Shown piece by piece: positions 1 through 10,198 of a stretch of 28,730 bases of DNA. The DNA is from Perkinsus chesapeaki. Taxonomy: Eukaryota > Perkinsozoa > Perkinsida > Perkinsidae. A program made the position numbers and the translations under genes. The stretch is taken from NCBI GenBank assembly GCA_013115145.1, contig JAAPAO010000464.1, forward strand, positions 1-28,730. Reading direction: 5' to 3'. Numbering within the stretch: the stretch's first letter is position 1; the number at the start of each line of letters is the position of its first letter. Under the pieces are notes generated by a model that worked only from the letters and a program-made list of their open reading frames with translations, did not search any database and was not told where the DNA came from.

Positions 1-1201
1 TATCTTCCGTGGGCGAGCGAGATTGCATCTTCACGGACTTGCGGGACGCGTGCAGCGTCACGGTACGTGACACCAAGCCTAATACATTTAAGGGGTACTC
101 GTCGAGACTACTCATAGCAAGGTCTAATCTTCTTTTGTTAGAAGATATCTAACGTTATTCGGTATTATACTGATAACTATTATATATGGAAGTTACATCA
201 TCCATTAGCATTCTCGGTTTATGAAGAGATATGTGTAAATACGTTGTTATTGTTGGAGTCTTTGCTTATTCCAATGTAAATAATGAGTAGGAGAAAGTTC
301 CATCTCGGTTTTGCACGCAGCCATTGCATTCTTCTCTGAAGGAGAGTGTGCAGTGCGCGCACAGTCTATTTGAGGCCTATCATATCTGCACGTCAGATTC
401 TCAATGCCTCGTTCCTGAACTTGTTGTTAAATTGGTGACTGCCAAATTTTCCCGGTCGTCCAGAGTGCAGTTGGAGTATCACTCTTGCTCGATAATAGTA
501 ATTGCCGGTGTTATCGGCAGAACCCTCCAAGGCCATGCGGTGCCCTGCACGTTAGGATCGCTTGTCTAGGAGTTCCTCTGCCGTAAGTTCTATAAGTTCC
601 TCCCGCTATTTTATCCGAGGTGTGTTACGTCGATGTATCACCCCTTACAGTTTCCGTGACGATATTCACATGTGAGATCGTATTGTGTTCGTAAGTGTCA
701 TCACTCGCATCATCAAGGTGCGCACGAAAGCTGACTAAGCTGAGTTAGGGAATCACTAATATTGACCTTTGAGTTGATTTAGAAGCATTTGTAAAGCCTC
801 TAGTCGACGAGTCGTTCATTAAGTACTAATCAAATGGTGAGATTGCTAACCTAGATTCGGGAAGCAGATACTAGGGGAATCATGTCGCATGCGTGCTAAA
901 GGTGGAAGCCACCTTCGACAATAAAGCGCATGCGTGCACGGGGGATGCGCCAAAGGGCTACGATATGGCTGCGAGCATCGTAGTCCCTCGTAGTACGAGG
1001 GGATACGCTTGTGGGGTATGATGGGACTATGGGGGAAGTGAACTGGTCCCTAGTTAAGGTTTTTTTGAGGAGTTACTCTGGGTTGGCTTTTTGTAGTGCA
1101 TAAGACTGTTTGTGGCTCCTGCAGACGGGAAAGAGCATGGGTGCTGGTCGTTAAATCTTTGGATTGAAGGCAATCATTTTAGGCTGCGTAATCCCATTCG
1201 A
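1..1201. other. Non-coding flank upstream of the first transporter
   Basis: I see no supportable gene here. Short open frames (for example 324-569, about 81 codons) have no recognisable motif and no splice-supported partner exons. The stretch is AT-rich to about 300 and becomes more GC-rich from 880. It contains a compact cluster of direct and inverted repeats at 886-1001, listed separately. The region 1020-1200 probably holds the 5' leader of the transporter gene, but I cannot place a promoter or trans-splice acceptor with confidence. Confidence 0.6.
886..1001. repeat. Cluster of direct and inverted repeats
   Basis: The 11-mer CGCATGCGTGC occurs at 886-896 and again at 927-937. Between the copies is a perfect 7-bp hairpin, AAGGTGG (899-905) and CCACCTT (909-915) around a 3-nt loop. 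Just downstream CTACGAT (958-964) pairs with ATCGTAG (977-983). An 8-bp palindrome follows: CCCTCGTA (985-992), one central base, then TACGAGGG (994-1001). The cluster lies about 200 bp upstream of the first transporter start. A regulatory, structural or mobile-element-remnant role is possible; the sequence alone does not decide. Confidence 0.6.
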
Positions 1202-2584
1202 ATGCCTTGGAGCGAAAAATCAACGAGTAGCGGAGTCAGCACCGTGGAAGTCTTCAAGAGGAATGGCCCACTCATGTTCAAGTTGGGTATAGGGTTCTTC
1301 GCTGACGCGTACGACCTATTTGTAATCGACTTGGTTCTGGCTATACTCGAAGTACTTAATGTTGATGACCCTGGCGCCATTGGTCTCAATGCTAATACCA
1401 AGGGGCTTGTTGCAGCAGCGACGTCGGTTGGGGCAGTCGTCGGTATGCTACTCTTCGGTATAATTGGTGACCGTCTTGGTCGTCGTGTCGCTATACTAGT
1501 AACCGGCACCCTTGTCGCTGTAGGTTCTATTGCTTCTGCATGTGTTCAGAAGTCCACAGCCTTTACTCTTTCCCAACAGCTATGCTTATGTCGGTTCATA
1601 CTAGGCATCGGTATAGGTGGGGAATACCCCTTATCTGCGGCAATGGCTTCAGAAAGGTCCAGTCCTGCCATCAGAGGCCGAGTGATAGCCGGAGTATTTT
1701 CCATGCAAGGCGTGGGAATGATCGTGGCGTCTCTTGTACCGCTCATCTTCCTTGAAGCCGGCGCCTCGTTGGAGGTTAGCTGGAGAGCTTCCTTAGCCTT
1801 GGCAGCCCCTCCTATTCCGGTTGCCCTCTATCAAAGATTCAAGATGTCAGAATCAGTGGCCTTTACCGAGGCTCGGCAAGGCCGAGACGGTTCCTTCGGC
1901 AACCAGGTTTGGGTATTTATATCGACAATTGGCACATTTCTGGTACCTCTGATGGGAACGTCTTTATCGTGGCTATTTATGGATATCAGTTTCTATGGGA
2001 CCGGAGAATTTAAGCACTCAGTCTCTGGAGATATCTTCCCCTCTCGATCGGGACGCGAGAAAGTTATTGATGCAGCGATATTCGCAATGATAATATCATT
2101 CATTGCTCTTCCTGGTTATATATGTGCATGTATTTTTATAGATAAACTAGGAAGATGGATATTACAAGTTATCGGCTTTATAATGATGATAATATTCTAT
2201 GTAGTTATGGCATTATGTACTCAATTTAATGCCAATGCGTATCTAAATCTAGTCGTATTTGGGGTTACATTCTTCTGGACTAATTTTGGACCTAATACAA
2301 CTACCTTTATTATACCATCAGAAATATTCCCCACTGAGGTCAAGACCACGTGTCATGGCTTCTCTGCGGCTATGGGTAAAGTCGGTGCTATTATTGGTAC
2401 GTACTCATTTCCTGCTGTACAGGAAGGCATTGGCTTGAGCGGTGTGATGTATGTATGCGCTGCTGTAGCAGCCTTTGGTCTCGGCGCCACGGTTATCTTC
2501 TTGAGAAGACAGTTGGTGAGTGAGGCTCCAGACGTTTCTAATAGCGGTCTTCCATCAAGTCAACGTGAGTTTGTTAAAGCTTGA
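1202..2584 (+). CDS. PHO84-like: Phosphate:H+ symporter, tandem copy 1 (PHO84/PHT1 type)
   Basis: Twelve-helix major facilitator of the phosphate:H+ symporter (PHS) family, expected to import inorganic phosphate at the plasma membrane or a vacuolar membrane. The first in-frame ATG (1202) gives 460 residues; the frame stays open further upstream but only with a GTG. Family signatures are clear: FFADAYDLFVID near residues 32-43, the GDRLGRR loop at 89-95, GIGIGGEYPLSA at 135-146, PGYICACIFIDKLGRW at 304-319, and NFGPNTTT at 361-368. Phosphate-coordinating residues known from the fungal PiPT structure appear conserved: Tyr142, Gln169, Trp257/Asp261/Tyr265 with the same four-residue spacing, Asn361 and Lys393. 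The gene is intronless. It is the first of three tandem paralogues, 408 bp before the next. The short central loop (about residues 215-240) carries no obvious regulatory domain. Phosphate as substrate is inferred from family and residues. Confidence 0.9.
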   Translation: MPWSEKSTSSGVSTVEVFKRNGPLMFKLGIGFFADAYDLFVIDLVLAILEVLNVDDPGAIGLNANTKGLVAAATSVGAVVGMLLFGIIGDRLGRRVAILVTGTLVAVGSIASACVQKSTAFTLSQQLCLCRFILGIGIGGEYPLSAAMASERSSPAIRGRVIAGVFSMQGVGMIVASLVPLIFLEAGASLEVSWRASLALAAPPIPVALYQRFKMSESVAFTEARQGRDGSFGNQVWVFISTIGTFLVPLMGTSLSWLFMDISFYGTGEFKHSVSGDIFPSRSGREKVIDAAIFAMIISFIALPGYICACIFIDKLGRWILQVIGFIMMIIFYVVMALCTQFNANAYLNLVVFGVTFFWTNFGPNTTTFIIPSEIFPTEVKTTCHGFSAAMGKVGAIIGTYSFPAVQEGIGLSGVMYVCAAVAAFGLGATVIFLRRQLVSEAPDVSNSGLPSSQREFVKA

Positions 2585-2992
2585 TAAGAGCTCATATTCA
2601 GGTCGAGTCTTGAACGCGCAGTTCGCACGACGAATCTGCCGTTAACTGTACTGACGTCTTACACCAAGTTATTACTTTTTTCCCACGGGCCTCCTCTTTT
2701 GCCGATTCTTGCGAGGTTATTTAGAGCTTATAGTGTATCGTTAGTGAGCCCGTCTTCTGCGGGGCATATATTAGACGGCAATACGAGGCTTAATGTCGAC
2801 TTTACTGTGGCGTTTGTGTTGTCACTCGGGTTTATCGGGGCGAGAAACAGCACGACATGTGGACTGCGAGAAATATATCCCCCTTGAGTCAAAACACGGG
2901 AGGCCAATTTGGCGAAGTGACCGTTCCTTTCAACCATCCATGAGCGACACTGAACACTACGCGCCTTTGGCGTTAAGTAGTTTATTACCCTA
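2585..2992. other. Intergenic spacer between transporter copies 1 and 2
   Basis: This 408-bp stretch has only short overlapping open frames in several registers, with no motif or splice-supported structure. It presumably holds the 3' end of copy 1 and the leader of copy 2. No terminator, repeat or RNA gene was recognised. Confidence 0.6.
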
Positions 2993-4393
2993 ATGCAGGA
3001 ACCATTTCTCAATAGTTCCCCTAGGATGGCGAATGAGCTACGCGGTGGTCATGAACACTACAGCGAGAGATATGGGTTGATACTGAAGCTAGGATCCGGC
3101 TTCTTTGCGGACGCTTATGATCTCTTCATCATAGACCTTGTCCTTGCGATACTGGACCAGTTTCCGGAATCAGCCGGTCTTGGTCTAACCGACAGCACGC
3201 GTGGTTTAGTGGCCTCTGCAACTTCGTTCGGTGCCATTGCGGGTATGCTATTTTTTGGCGTTATAGGCGACAGAGTTGGTCGGCGTGCAGCCATATTGTG
3301 TACCGGCTCCCTGGTGTTCATCGGTTCGGTGGCGTCGAGCTTAGTAGTGAGATGGGATACTTTTCCCCTAGCCTATCAACTATGCGTGGCGCGCTCTGTC
3401 CTGGGTTTTGGAATCGGAGGAGAATACCCGCTTTCGGCTGCCATGGCTGCTGAGAAGGCCCACCCAGAAGTACGTGGTCGAGTGGTGGCGGGAGTGTTCT
3501 CTATGCAAGGAGTTGGTATGATAGCTGCGGCTCTGATTCCTATGGCCTTGCTTTCCTTTGGGTTGCCATTAGAGTTAACGTGGCGTCTACTCATGGCATT
3601 CGCTGTGATACCAAGTGGAGCCTCTCTTTACTGGCGATTCGGGCTCGAAGAATCCGCAGCCTTCAACGAGGTTGACATGAACAGAGCGGTCGATATCTGG
3701 ACTAATTTGACCTCGACAGTTGTAGAGTTGAAGTCCCCGCTATTGGGGGCGGCCCTCGCGTGGCTACTTATGGACATCACCTTCTACGGCACAGGCGAAT
3801 TCAAGCATGTCATTGCGAGCAAGCTACTCGAGGAGCAGCAGGGTTTTGCGCAGGTTCGCAGAGATGCTGTGTTTGCGTTGATTGTCTCCCTAATAGCACT
3901 GCCTGGTTACCTCTGTTCGTGCTTCTTCATTGACAAGATCGGGCGCTGCCAGCTGCAAGCCCTCGGCTTTTCTATGATGGCGTTGTTCTACTCTATCTCG
4001 GCCCTTTGCATCGGCCTCGGAGCTGCAACTTGGGTTAATCTGTTCGTCTTCAGTGGTACCTTCTTCTGGACCAACTTCGGTCCGAACGTTACAACCTACA
4101 TAATACCGTCCGAAACATTCCCAGTGCAAATTCGCACCACGTGCCACGGTATCTGCGCCGCCAGCGGCAAAGTCGGTGCGGTTGTCGGAGCGTACTTCTT
4201 CCCTGTAGTCCAGAGTTCGCTGGGAGTGCCATCTGTTCTGGTTATATGCTCTGTTATAGCTGTGCTTGGGTTGGTATGCACACTTAAGCTGGTGACGGAT
4301 ACTCCTATTCGGCTGGATACAAGCACCTCAACTTTGTCAACAATTGAGATGGGGAACTTCCAGGGATTGAGAGAGCGGCCTGGCGGCAAGTAA
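2993..4393 (+). CDS. PHO84-like: Phosphate:H+ symporter, tandem copy 2
   Basis: Second PHS-family phosphate transporter, 466 residues from the ATG at 2993; Met12 (3026) is an alternative start in the same frame. It carries the same hallmarks as its neighbours: FFADAYDLFIID, GDRVGRR, GFGIGGEYPLSAAM, the substrate-site spacing W-x3-D-x3-Y (WLLMDITFY), PGYLCSCFFIDKIGR, and FFWTNFGPN followed by a Gly-Lys-Val-Gly helix. Intronless. By eye its codons are more often C- or G-ending than those of copy 3 (which prefers T), and it is the most diverged in the loops and C-tail, so it may differ in expression level or age. The C-terminal tail is short (about 30 residues). Transport of phosphate with protons is inferred from the family and the intact binding residues. 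Confidence 0.9.
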   Translation: MQEPFLNSSPRMANELRGGHEHYSERYGLILKLGSGFFADAYDLFIIDLVLAILDQFPESAGLGLTDSTRGLVASATSFGAIAGMLFFGVIGDRVGRRAAILCTGSLVFIGSVASSLVVRWDTFPLAYQLCVARSVLGFGIGGEYPLSAAMAAEKAHPEVRGRVVAGVFSMQGVGMIAAALIPMALLSFGLPLELTWRLLMAFAVIPSGASLYWRFGLEESAAFNEVDMNRAVDIWTNLTSTVVELKSPLLGAALAWLLMDITFYGTGEFKHVIASKLLEEQQGFAQVRRDAVFALIVSLIALPGYLCSCFFIDKIGRCQLQALGFSMMALFYSISALCIGLGAATWVNLFVFSGTFFWTNFGPNVTTYIIPSETFPVQIRTTCHGICAASGKVGAVVGAYFFPVVQSSLGVPSVLVICSVIAVLGLVCTLKLVTDTPIRLDTSTSTLSTIEMGNFQGLRERPGGK

Positions 4394-5711
4394 GCGGAGA
4401 ATCTTCCAATCGTGCTGGGGACTCTGAGCACGAACGCTGTTGAGAGCGGTTCTGTCTGAATGGTTCCGTCGATGCCGCTCTGAAGTCGTTCTTGTCAGGT
4501 ACGTCCGTCTTTCGTCACTGTCCGTCGGTGTACCCTCCAACGTGGACATGTATACAGCATGCGAGTGAAGACCTGCTAACATTTATAGTGTGTGTTTCTA
4601 AATCTCTGTGGTGTGGCGTTCTGGTAAGTCTCTGCTCTTTGTTGGGTAGTTTTACGAACCGTCCACAGCAAAGTGTCATTTGGACTGCCTTTACTTATAC
4701 AACCAGGCAGCAGCCCGGTCAGTGATAATACCGCGATCCTCACGTAGCATTTAAGCTTTTGCTTTTTACTGCTGGGATCGCTTCACACAACGTTCAAACT
4801 CAACAACACGTAACTGAACCGAAACCAAAACCTTGCATGCTCCCCCACAGCATCGCTGCTCATCTACCGTGTCGCATCCACTTGCGGTACTTACGAACGA
4901 TTGAACAAACTGAAAGAGGGTCAACTGTATGGATTAAGATGGAGGTAGCTCACGTGGTCCTGAACCATGGCCAGCTCTTGTGGGCCATTTCGAGCCGGGT
5001 GACCGATGCTTGCACCATATGTCGAGGGCACACGCCTGCGTGGATGGCGCTATAACTGAGACAGGAAGATGTGGTGAGAAGGAGCGGTTCTAGCGAGTGT
5101 CTACGTAATGGAGGAGCCTCGTCTCTCATTTCTCATCATAAATACCGATGATGTTTACAAGAAACGACTACGGATATGTGGCTCGCCAGCGTACTTCCCA
5201 TTTGATGCCATTTATGCCACCAATTTTAGATTAAGCGGGATCGAGGAAAATGTAGGAATTGATCCCTCACCTGTGGGAGGTAGCACTGACCTAGTGGCCA
5301 GCTGAGTGGAACGACTCAGAACATTCAATCGCATCGTAGATTGAAGGAACTGCCGTTACCTATACAAATGGTCGCACCGCAAAGCGTCACGCGCCACACA
5401 ATAGGCAGAGCGCGCGCGCCCAGGGCATAAACAGCGTTGTCGTGTGGGGCCTACAGTTGTCAGTGGGGCTAGCTTTTTCATTCGTGTACTCACCTTCTCG
5501 ATGAGCTAGCTGATGCTCGCCTAGCCGATTAGATAGAGGCTCTCTAGGGCCGAGAGAATATTACTACTGTGAAGGTGTTACCGTGACCATTTCGCGAGTT
5601 TCTTCGCTGTGCAGTGTCAGCGTGTTGTGGATGATTGCAGTATTAGGTAGTTGTAATAGTATTATTTTTGTTGTAGACGTGTTGTTTGCGGTTGTGCTTT
5701 ATAGACATTAA
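4394..5711. other. Intergenic region between transporter copies 2 and 3
   Basis: No gene can be supported in this 1.3 kb. Open frames of 65-98 codons (4492-4725, 4759-5055, 5108-5305) have no family match, irregular codon use and no consistent splice extension. Two small hairpins lie side by side: TGAGT (5303-5307) with ACTCA (5314-5318), and TTCAATC (5324-5330) with GATTGAA (5339-5345). From about 5560 the plus strand becomes T-rich up to the ATG at 5712, as expected for the leader of copy 3. Confidence 0.55.
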
Positions 5712-7337
5712 ATGGCCAGTGACGATGGTTCCTCTTCCAAATCTGTGGTTGGAGCCGGCCCCCAGGATGATGGTGTGGCGGCCGCTCCTGCTGAGGAGCA
5801 TATAAGCACACTACATGTGTTCACCAAAAACTTCCCTCTTATTTGCAAGCTTGGTGCCGGATTTTTCGCCGACGCTTACGATATGTTCGTTATAGATATC
5901 GTTTTAGCTATTCTCACTGAGATGCAAGAGGAAGACCCAACTGGATTGGGTATGGATTCCAGCACTAAGGGTCTAGTGGCTTCAGCAACATCTATTGGTG
6001 CTGTTGCAGGCATGCTGTTCTTTGGTGTTGTCGGTGATCAAGTTGGGCGTCGTATAGGTATCTTGTGTACTGGTGCGTTTGTGGCACTAGGTGCTGTAGC
6101 TTCAGCATGCATCCAAAGGTCTACAACCTTCTCCTTGGCTCATCAGTTATTCGTATGTCGATTGGTTTTAGGGTTTGGTATTGGTGGTGAATATCCTCTA
6201 TCTGCTGCAATGGCATCAGAGCGTTCTGATAACGCTACCCGAGGGCGTATCACCGCCGGTGTATTCTCTATGCAAGGCCTCGGTATGATCTTCGCCGCTG
6301 TCTTGCCTCTCATTCTCCTTTATGCCGGGTGCCCCATGGAAATCACTTGGCGTGTTCTTGTGTGCTTCACTGTTGTCCCTAGTCTCACTGCCTTGTACTT
6401 GAGATTGGGTATGAAAGAATCTGATACTTTCAAAGAGCAGCAAGCTCATAAGAAGAAAAATACTACCAGTTTCAGTTCGCGAGTGAGAGCTTTCCTAAGG
6501 ACCTTGCAGGTATACATCAAACCGCTTATCGGCACTACAATGTCATGGTTATGTATGGATATCACCTTCTATGGTACCGGTGAATTCAAGCATTCAGTTT
6601 CGGCTGAGCTTTTCCCGAATGGTTCGGGAGAGAAGGCCGTAGAGCAAGATGCGTGGTTTGCATTGGTTGTCTCATTGCTTGCTTTACCTGGTTATATCTG
6701 TGCCTGTTGGTTTATTGATAGCCTTGGACGTTGGAAGATTCAAGTTCTTGGTTTCTCTATGATGATTATTTTCTATGTTGTTATGGCTATATGTACGCAG
6801 TTCAACGCGAACAAGTATCTTAATCTCATTATATTCGGCATCACTTTCTTCTGGACAAATTTCGGTCCCAATACTACGTCTTATGTCATTCCCTCGGAGA
6901 TCTATCCCACCAGCGTTAAGACTACCTGTCACGGTATGTCAGCTGCATCAGGAAAGGTCGGTGCCATTATAGGATCATTTATCTTCCCCACTTTACAGAG
7001 TTCTATCGGCCTTGCTGGTGTTATGTACGTATGCACAGGTGTGGCTGCTGTTGGTCTAATAATGACACTTATATTCCTCCCTAAGAAGCTGGTTGAAGCC
7101 GCTGCTAAGGGTATTACTTTAACTGCTTCCTCGTCCCCAACTACTCCAGAGGATGAGCAGGATAGTTCTAAGATCAATTCGACATCATCATCAGCCTCTA
7201 CGGTATCCGTAGATGGTGAAGGAGAGGTGCATGATATCGAAGAGGGTCGGGTTCACAGCGAGTCTACTAACGGCTTTGGTGGTGGTGAAGCTGCTAAGAT
7301 TCGGTCGGGTAATAATCCTATAAATAGTACTGTTTAG
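5712..7337 (+). CDS. PHO84-like: Phosphate:H+ symporter, tandem copy 3 with long acidic tail
   Basis: Third PHS-family transporter, 541 residues from the ATG at 5712, intronless, stop TAG. Core motifs match copies 1 and 2: FFADAYDMFVID, GDQVGRR, GFGIGGEYPLSAAM, WLCMDITFYGTGEFKHS, PGYICACWFIDSLGRW, FFWTNFGPN and GKVGAIIG. The PiPT-type substrate residues (Tyr, Gln, Trp/Asp/Tyr triad, Asn, Lys) are therefore all present. It differs from its neighbours in a hydrophilic N-terminus of about 40 residues and a C-terminal cytoplasmic tail of about 75 residues rich in Ser, Thr, Glu and Asp (from about 465). That tail is a plausible phosphorylation or trafficking segment. Codon use favours T-ending triplets (GGT, GCT, TCT), unlike copy 2, which may mark a highly expressed member. 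It is closest to copy 1 by eye. Confidence 0.9.
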   Translation: MASDDGSSSKSVVGAGPQDDGVAAAPAEEHISTLHVFTKNFPLICKLGAGFFADAYDMFVIDIVLAILTEMQEEDPTGLGMDSSTKGLVASATSIGAVAGMLFFGVVGDQVGRRIGILCTGAFVALGAVASACIQRSTTFSLAHQLFVCRLVLGFGIGGEYPLSAAMASERSDNATRGRITAGVFSMQGLGMIFAAVLPLILLYAGCPMEITWRVLVCFTVVPSLTALYLRLGMKESDTFKEQQAHKKKNTTSFSSRVRAFLRTLQVYIKPLIGTTMSWLCMDITFYGTGEFKHSVSAELFPNGSGEKAVEQDAWFALVVSLLALPGYICACWFIDSLGRWKIQVLGFSMMIIFYVVMAICTQFNANKYLNLIIFGITFFWTNFGPNTTSYVIPSEIYPTSVKTTCHGMSAASGKVGAIIGSFIFPTLQSSIGLAGVMYVCTGVAAVGLIMTLIFLPKKLVEAAAKGITLTASSSPTTPEDEQDSSKINSTSSSASTVSVDGEGEVHDIEEGRVHSESTNGFGGGEAAKIRSGNNPINSTV

Positions 7338-8632
7338 AGTGGTTGTAATAGTTGTAGTGGTATTCAATGGTAACGCTTACATTTTATCGCTGTTGGATGA
7401 TGAAGTAGTTGTACTAAGGATATTTTATTTACTCTTTGTTGCTGTTCTTACTAGTACTACCACTTTAGTGAAGGTCCAGTACTATTACTTTAATAATAAT
7501 AAGGCTGTGATGCATGGGACCGTATTGTCTATTTACACCAGTCATTTGGAGCAGCTGCTTGGGCGATAGCCATGACCATCTATAATGATGATAATGACCA
7601 ATAGAATGTTATTACTCTTAGGAGTATTATGAGTGGAAAGATGCCATCTCTATGGCTATCTGCGTGCAATGGTCTCAGCAAGCTTCAATTCTGTCCGTCG
7701 TAATAATATTTGTCTCACCCCCAAAGTCTTCAAGCAACGTTATCGTCAGCCTTTAGTCGAAATTTAGTCATTCCTCTGATGCCCTCAAGCATGTTCGAGA
7801 TATAAGCACCACTTCGTAAACTTAGCCTGCTGTCACCATCTACTGCTAAACTCCTTCGATGCGCTTCGTATCGTGTCCTATTGGCATTTTATCACTCCAT
7901 TGCATTATGGATGTTCTTGCCATTGTAGAACGCGGTCATTTTCTTTTCCGTTCGACGCGTGAGTAGAGTGATGCCGCCGCCGTTCTTACTGGTCAACTGC
8001 TTCAGTTGTCCTTTTGCTGTCTTATATTTGGTGTCGACAGGCTAAGTAATGTAGTGTGGACGTTTTAAAGGTCCGCTGTTGCAAGGGCTAAAGAACCGTG
8101 CCAGTTAATATCTCTGGGCCTGCTAAGGGTTTGACTGACGTCTATTGCTATCTGATGTTCATATTTCGTATGGTAAAAATCACCATGTTTCGATTATACC
8201 ACTGTTCAGAGCCCACAGGCTCCCAGCACCGCTGCTATTGTGCTATGATTTGGACTGGGGCTCAGGCGACCTGCACGACGGGTCGCAAGCACCGTCCTCA
8301 TTATCAAAGTACCAATCAAATTGTCTGATTACTTAGTTCCTAATGATTGTTGTTCTTAATCTCTGTCGGTTTCTTTTCACGCCCCGAAATTGCAGTCGGT
8401 TGCGGTTCGGAGACGTATCATCGCGCTCTTCTCGTTGTTCGTAATAATGAGAAAGTACACCGTCTTTAGCTTCATCGGTGCTTCTACCTCTGTCTAAGGT
8501 CTGGTGCTGAGAGGCTGCTGCTGGATGGCTGAGCCGGATCGACATAGCACTGATGGTTTCTGTACCAGCCGGTTTACTTGTTACAAATTGCTATTATTAT
8601 TTACCATTGACTTGTGTTGTTTCCAGTTCAAT
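7338..8632. other. Gene-poor region after the transporter cluster
   Basis: Nothing codable was recognised in these 1.3 kb. The first 250 bp are T- and GT-rich and presumably contain the 3' untranslated end of transporter copy 3. Open frames at 8098-8336 overlap in two registers with no motif. No tRNA-like cloverleaf, tandem repeat or mobile-element terminus was seen. The 5' leader of the kinase gene should start near the right end. Confidence 0.5.
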
Positions 8633-10126
8633 ATGCGGAGGGAGCTGAGGACGGTGTGAGACTAATCAGTGGTATCTTTCCGTTTCTTCAGAGTGAGTAA
8701 GATATCTTGCAGTTTCGGATACCACGGCACGGTTGAAACGACCGGGGCATACTCTACTTCACTCATCAACCGTTCCTTTCTGTCAGTTGCCTAATTTCAG
8801 TATAGCACGTCCGCCGCCATACACAGCACGAGGAGCTCCCGTCCCTCTTCGCTCCCAGTCGGTACTCGATCTCCCTGGACTGACAACGCTCTCTCCAACA
8901 GCCTTCCCGGTGACTGGAAGATGCCAGGTGGTAAGTCAGGTTACTGGTTTGCCTTAAGATATCGTCGTTTCAAGCAGGTGCTGCAAGGGCCTGCCCGAGA
9001 AGTTCATAGCGATAAGTCCAAGGTAATGCTCTACCCTTAAGTTATACTACCTGATCACGCTTAGAAAAGGGCCCAACCTGTGAGTCTTACTGTAGGAGAC
9101 TCTGTAGAAGTCGCTGGTGCTACATACATCATTGAGAAGCCGCTTGGATCTGGTTCTTTTGGAACTGTGTGGGCAGCTCGTAGTGGGGAGGAGCGTTTCG
9201 CCATCAAAGTCACCGACGATTCTGGCGTGCGAGAAGCCGAAGCTATGCAGGCGTGGAAGGGATGCTCTCCCGCTATTCGCATCAGTAGGCTCGTCGCCTT
9301 CGACAAGCGCAGACGGCTGCTGGTCTTGGGGCTCGTCGCTGACTCGGTACCGTTGGATGAATGGTTGAGAAGTAAGGTTATGATGCCGGTGGTGAGAGAT
9401 CTGAGGGGAGTGGTGGGCGTGTGCAGGAGAATGCTGTTGCAAATGGCGGAGGCACTAGATCTGACCGCTAAAACTGTGGTTCACCGAGACGTATGCTCTC
9501 ACAACATTCTTGTCAATGAAAACACCGGTGACTTCACCTTGATTGACTTTGGCCTTTGCGCACAGAAGCGAACGTTTAATGCCCGGCAGGGCATGGCGGG
9601 CGATTGTCGGTACTGGCCTGCATGTGAGTGGCTGCTGTTCTTGCGGGGCCACCGATATGTGGAGGGGTGCCCGGCAATGCTGCAGGATTATCTGCAACGT
9701 CTGGATCATCATGCCTTGGCCTTGACGGTAGTAGAGGTGTTTTCCAAGTTGTACCGGCGGCTTGAGGAAGGGCCGTCAGAAAGTCCTGTAACGGAAGAGG
9801 ACGGCTTGTGGCAGTCGAGCGATTTCTCGACGGCTTTGTCGAGCGTGAGCGACTACCAGTTAGGCAGCAGTAGCGTGGCTGTGAGCGCGCGATCGTCGAG
9901 ATGTGCTTCGCCAGAGCAGAGCGAAATTGTGGGGCTGGACTCGCCGGTTCGATCGGAGATGAGCGCGTGCGGTGACGATAGTACTGTAGAGGTGGTGGAA
10001 GCATTCGAGAGCTATTGGAGGGAAGTTACGCCGTTTTGGAAGGATCTGCTTGGGACGTTTAAAGGCGAGGGCAACTGGGAGGCGCTGCAGCGAAGGCTGG
10101 ATAATCAGATGGTAGTGCTGGATTGA
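8633..10126 (+). CDS. Divergent protein kinase, four exons
   Basis: Proposed exons are 8633-8653, 8787-8930, 8978-9022 and 9065-10126, joining in one frame to 423 residues. The last three are well supported (introns of 47 and 42 nt with GT-AG ends); the tiny ATG exon is tentative. The kinase core has a glycine loop GSGSFGTV (about 98-105), the AIKV lysine (about 118), a complete catalytic loop VHRDVCSHN (HRD at about 210-212) and a DFG motif (about 231-233), so it should be active. The activation segment is atypical: the usual APE is replaced by GDCRYWPACEW, and subdomain IX reads RLDHHALAL. A Ser-rich, acidic linker of about 90 residues follows the C-lobe, then a Trp-rich C-terminal segment (SYWREVTPFWKDLL). 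I cannot assign a named kinase family or substrate. Confidence 0.75.
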
Positions 10127-10198
10127 GACGTCGGGAATCGTGCGTGGACTTTGAAAATGAGATAGTACTGTGGATCAGAACTTATAGGTGTGAATTAG

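Noticed and set aside
1112-1201. Upstream extension of transporter copy 1 from GTG at 1112
   Set aside because: In a eukaryote the first in-frame ATG (1202) is the likely start; the extra 30 codons have no family similarity.
9080-9082. GTG at 9080 as kinase start
   Set aside because: Upstream exons 8787-8930, 8978-9022 and 9065 onward join in frame through clean GT-AG introns, so the GTG is internal.
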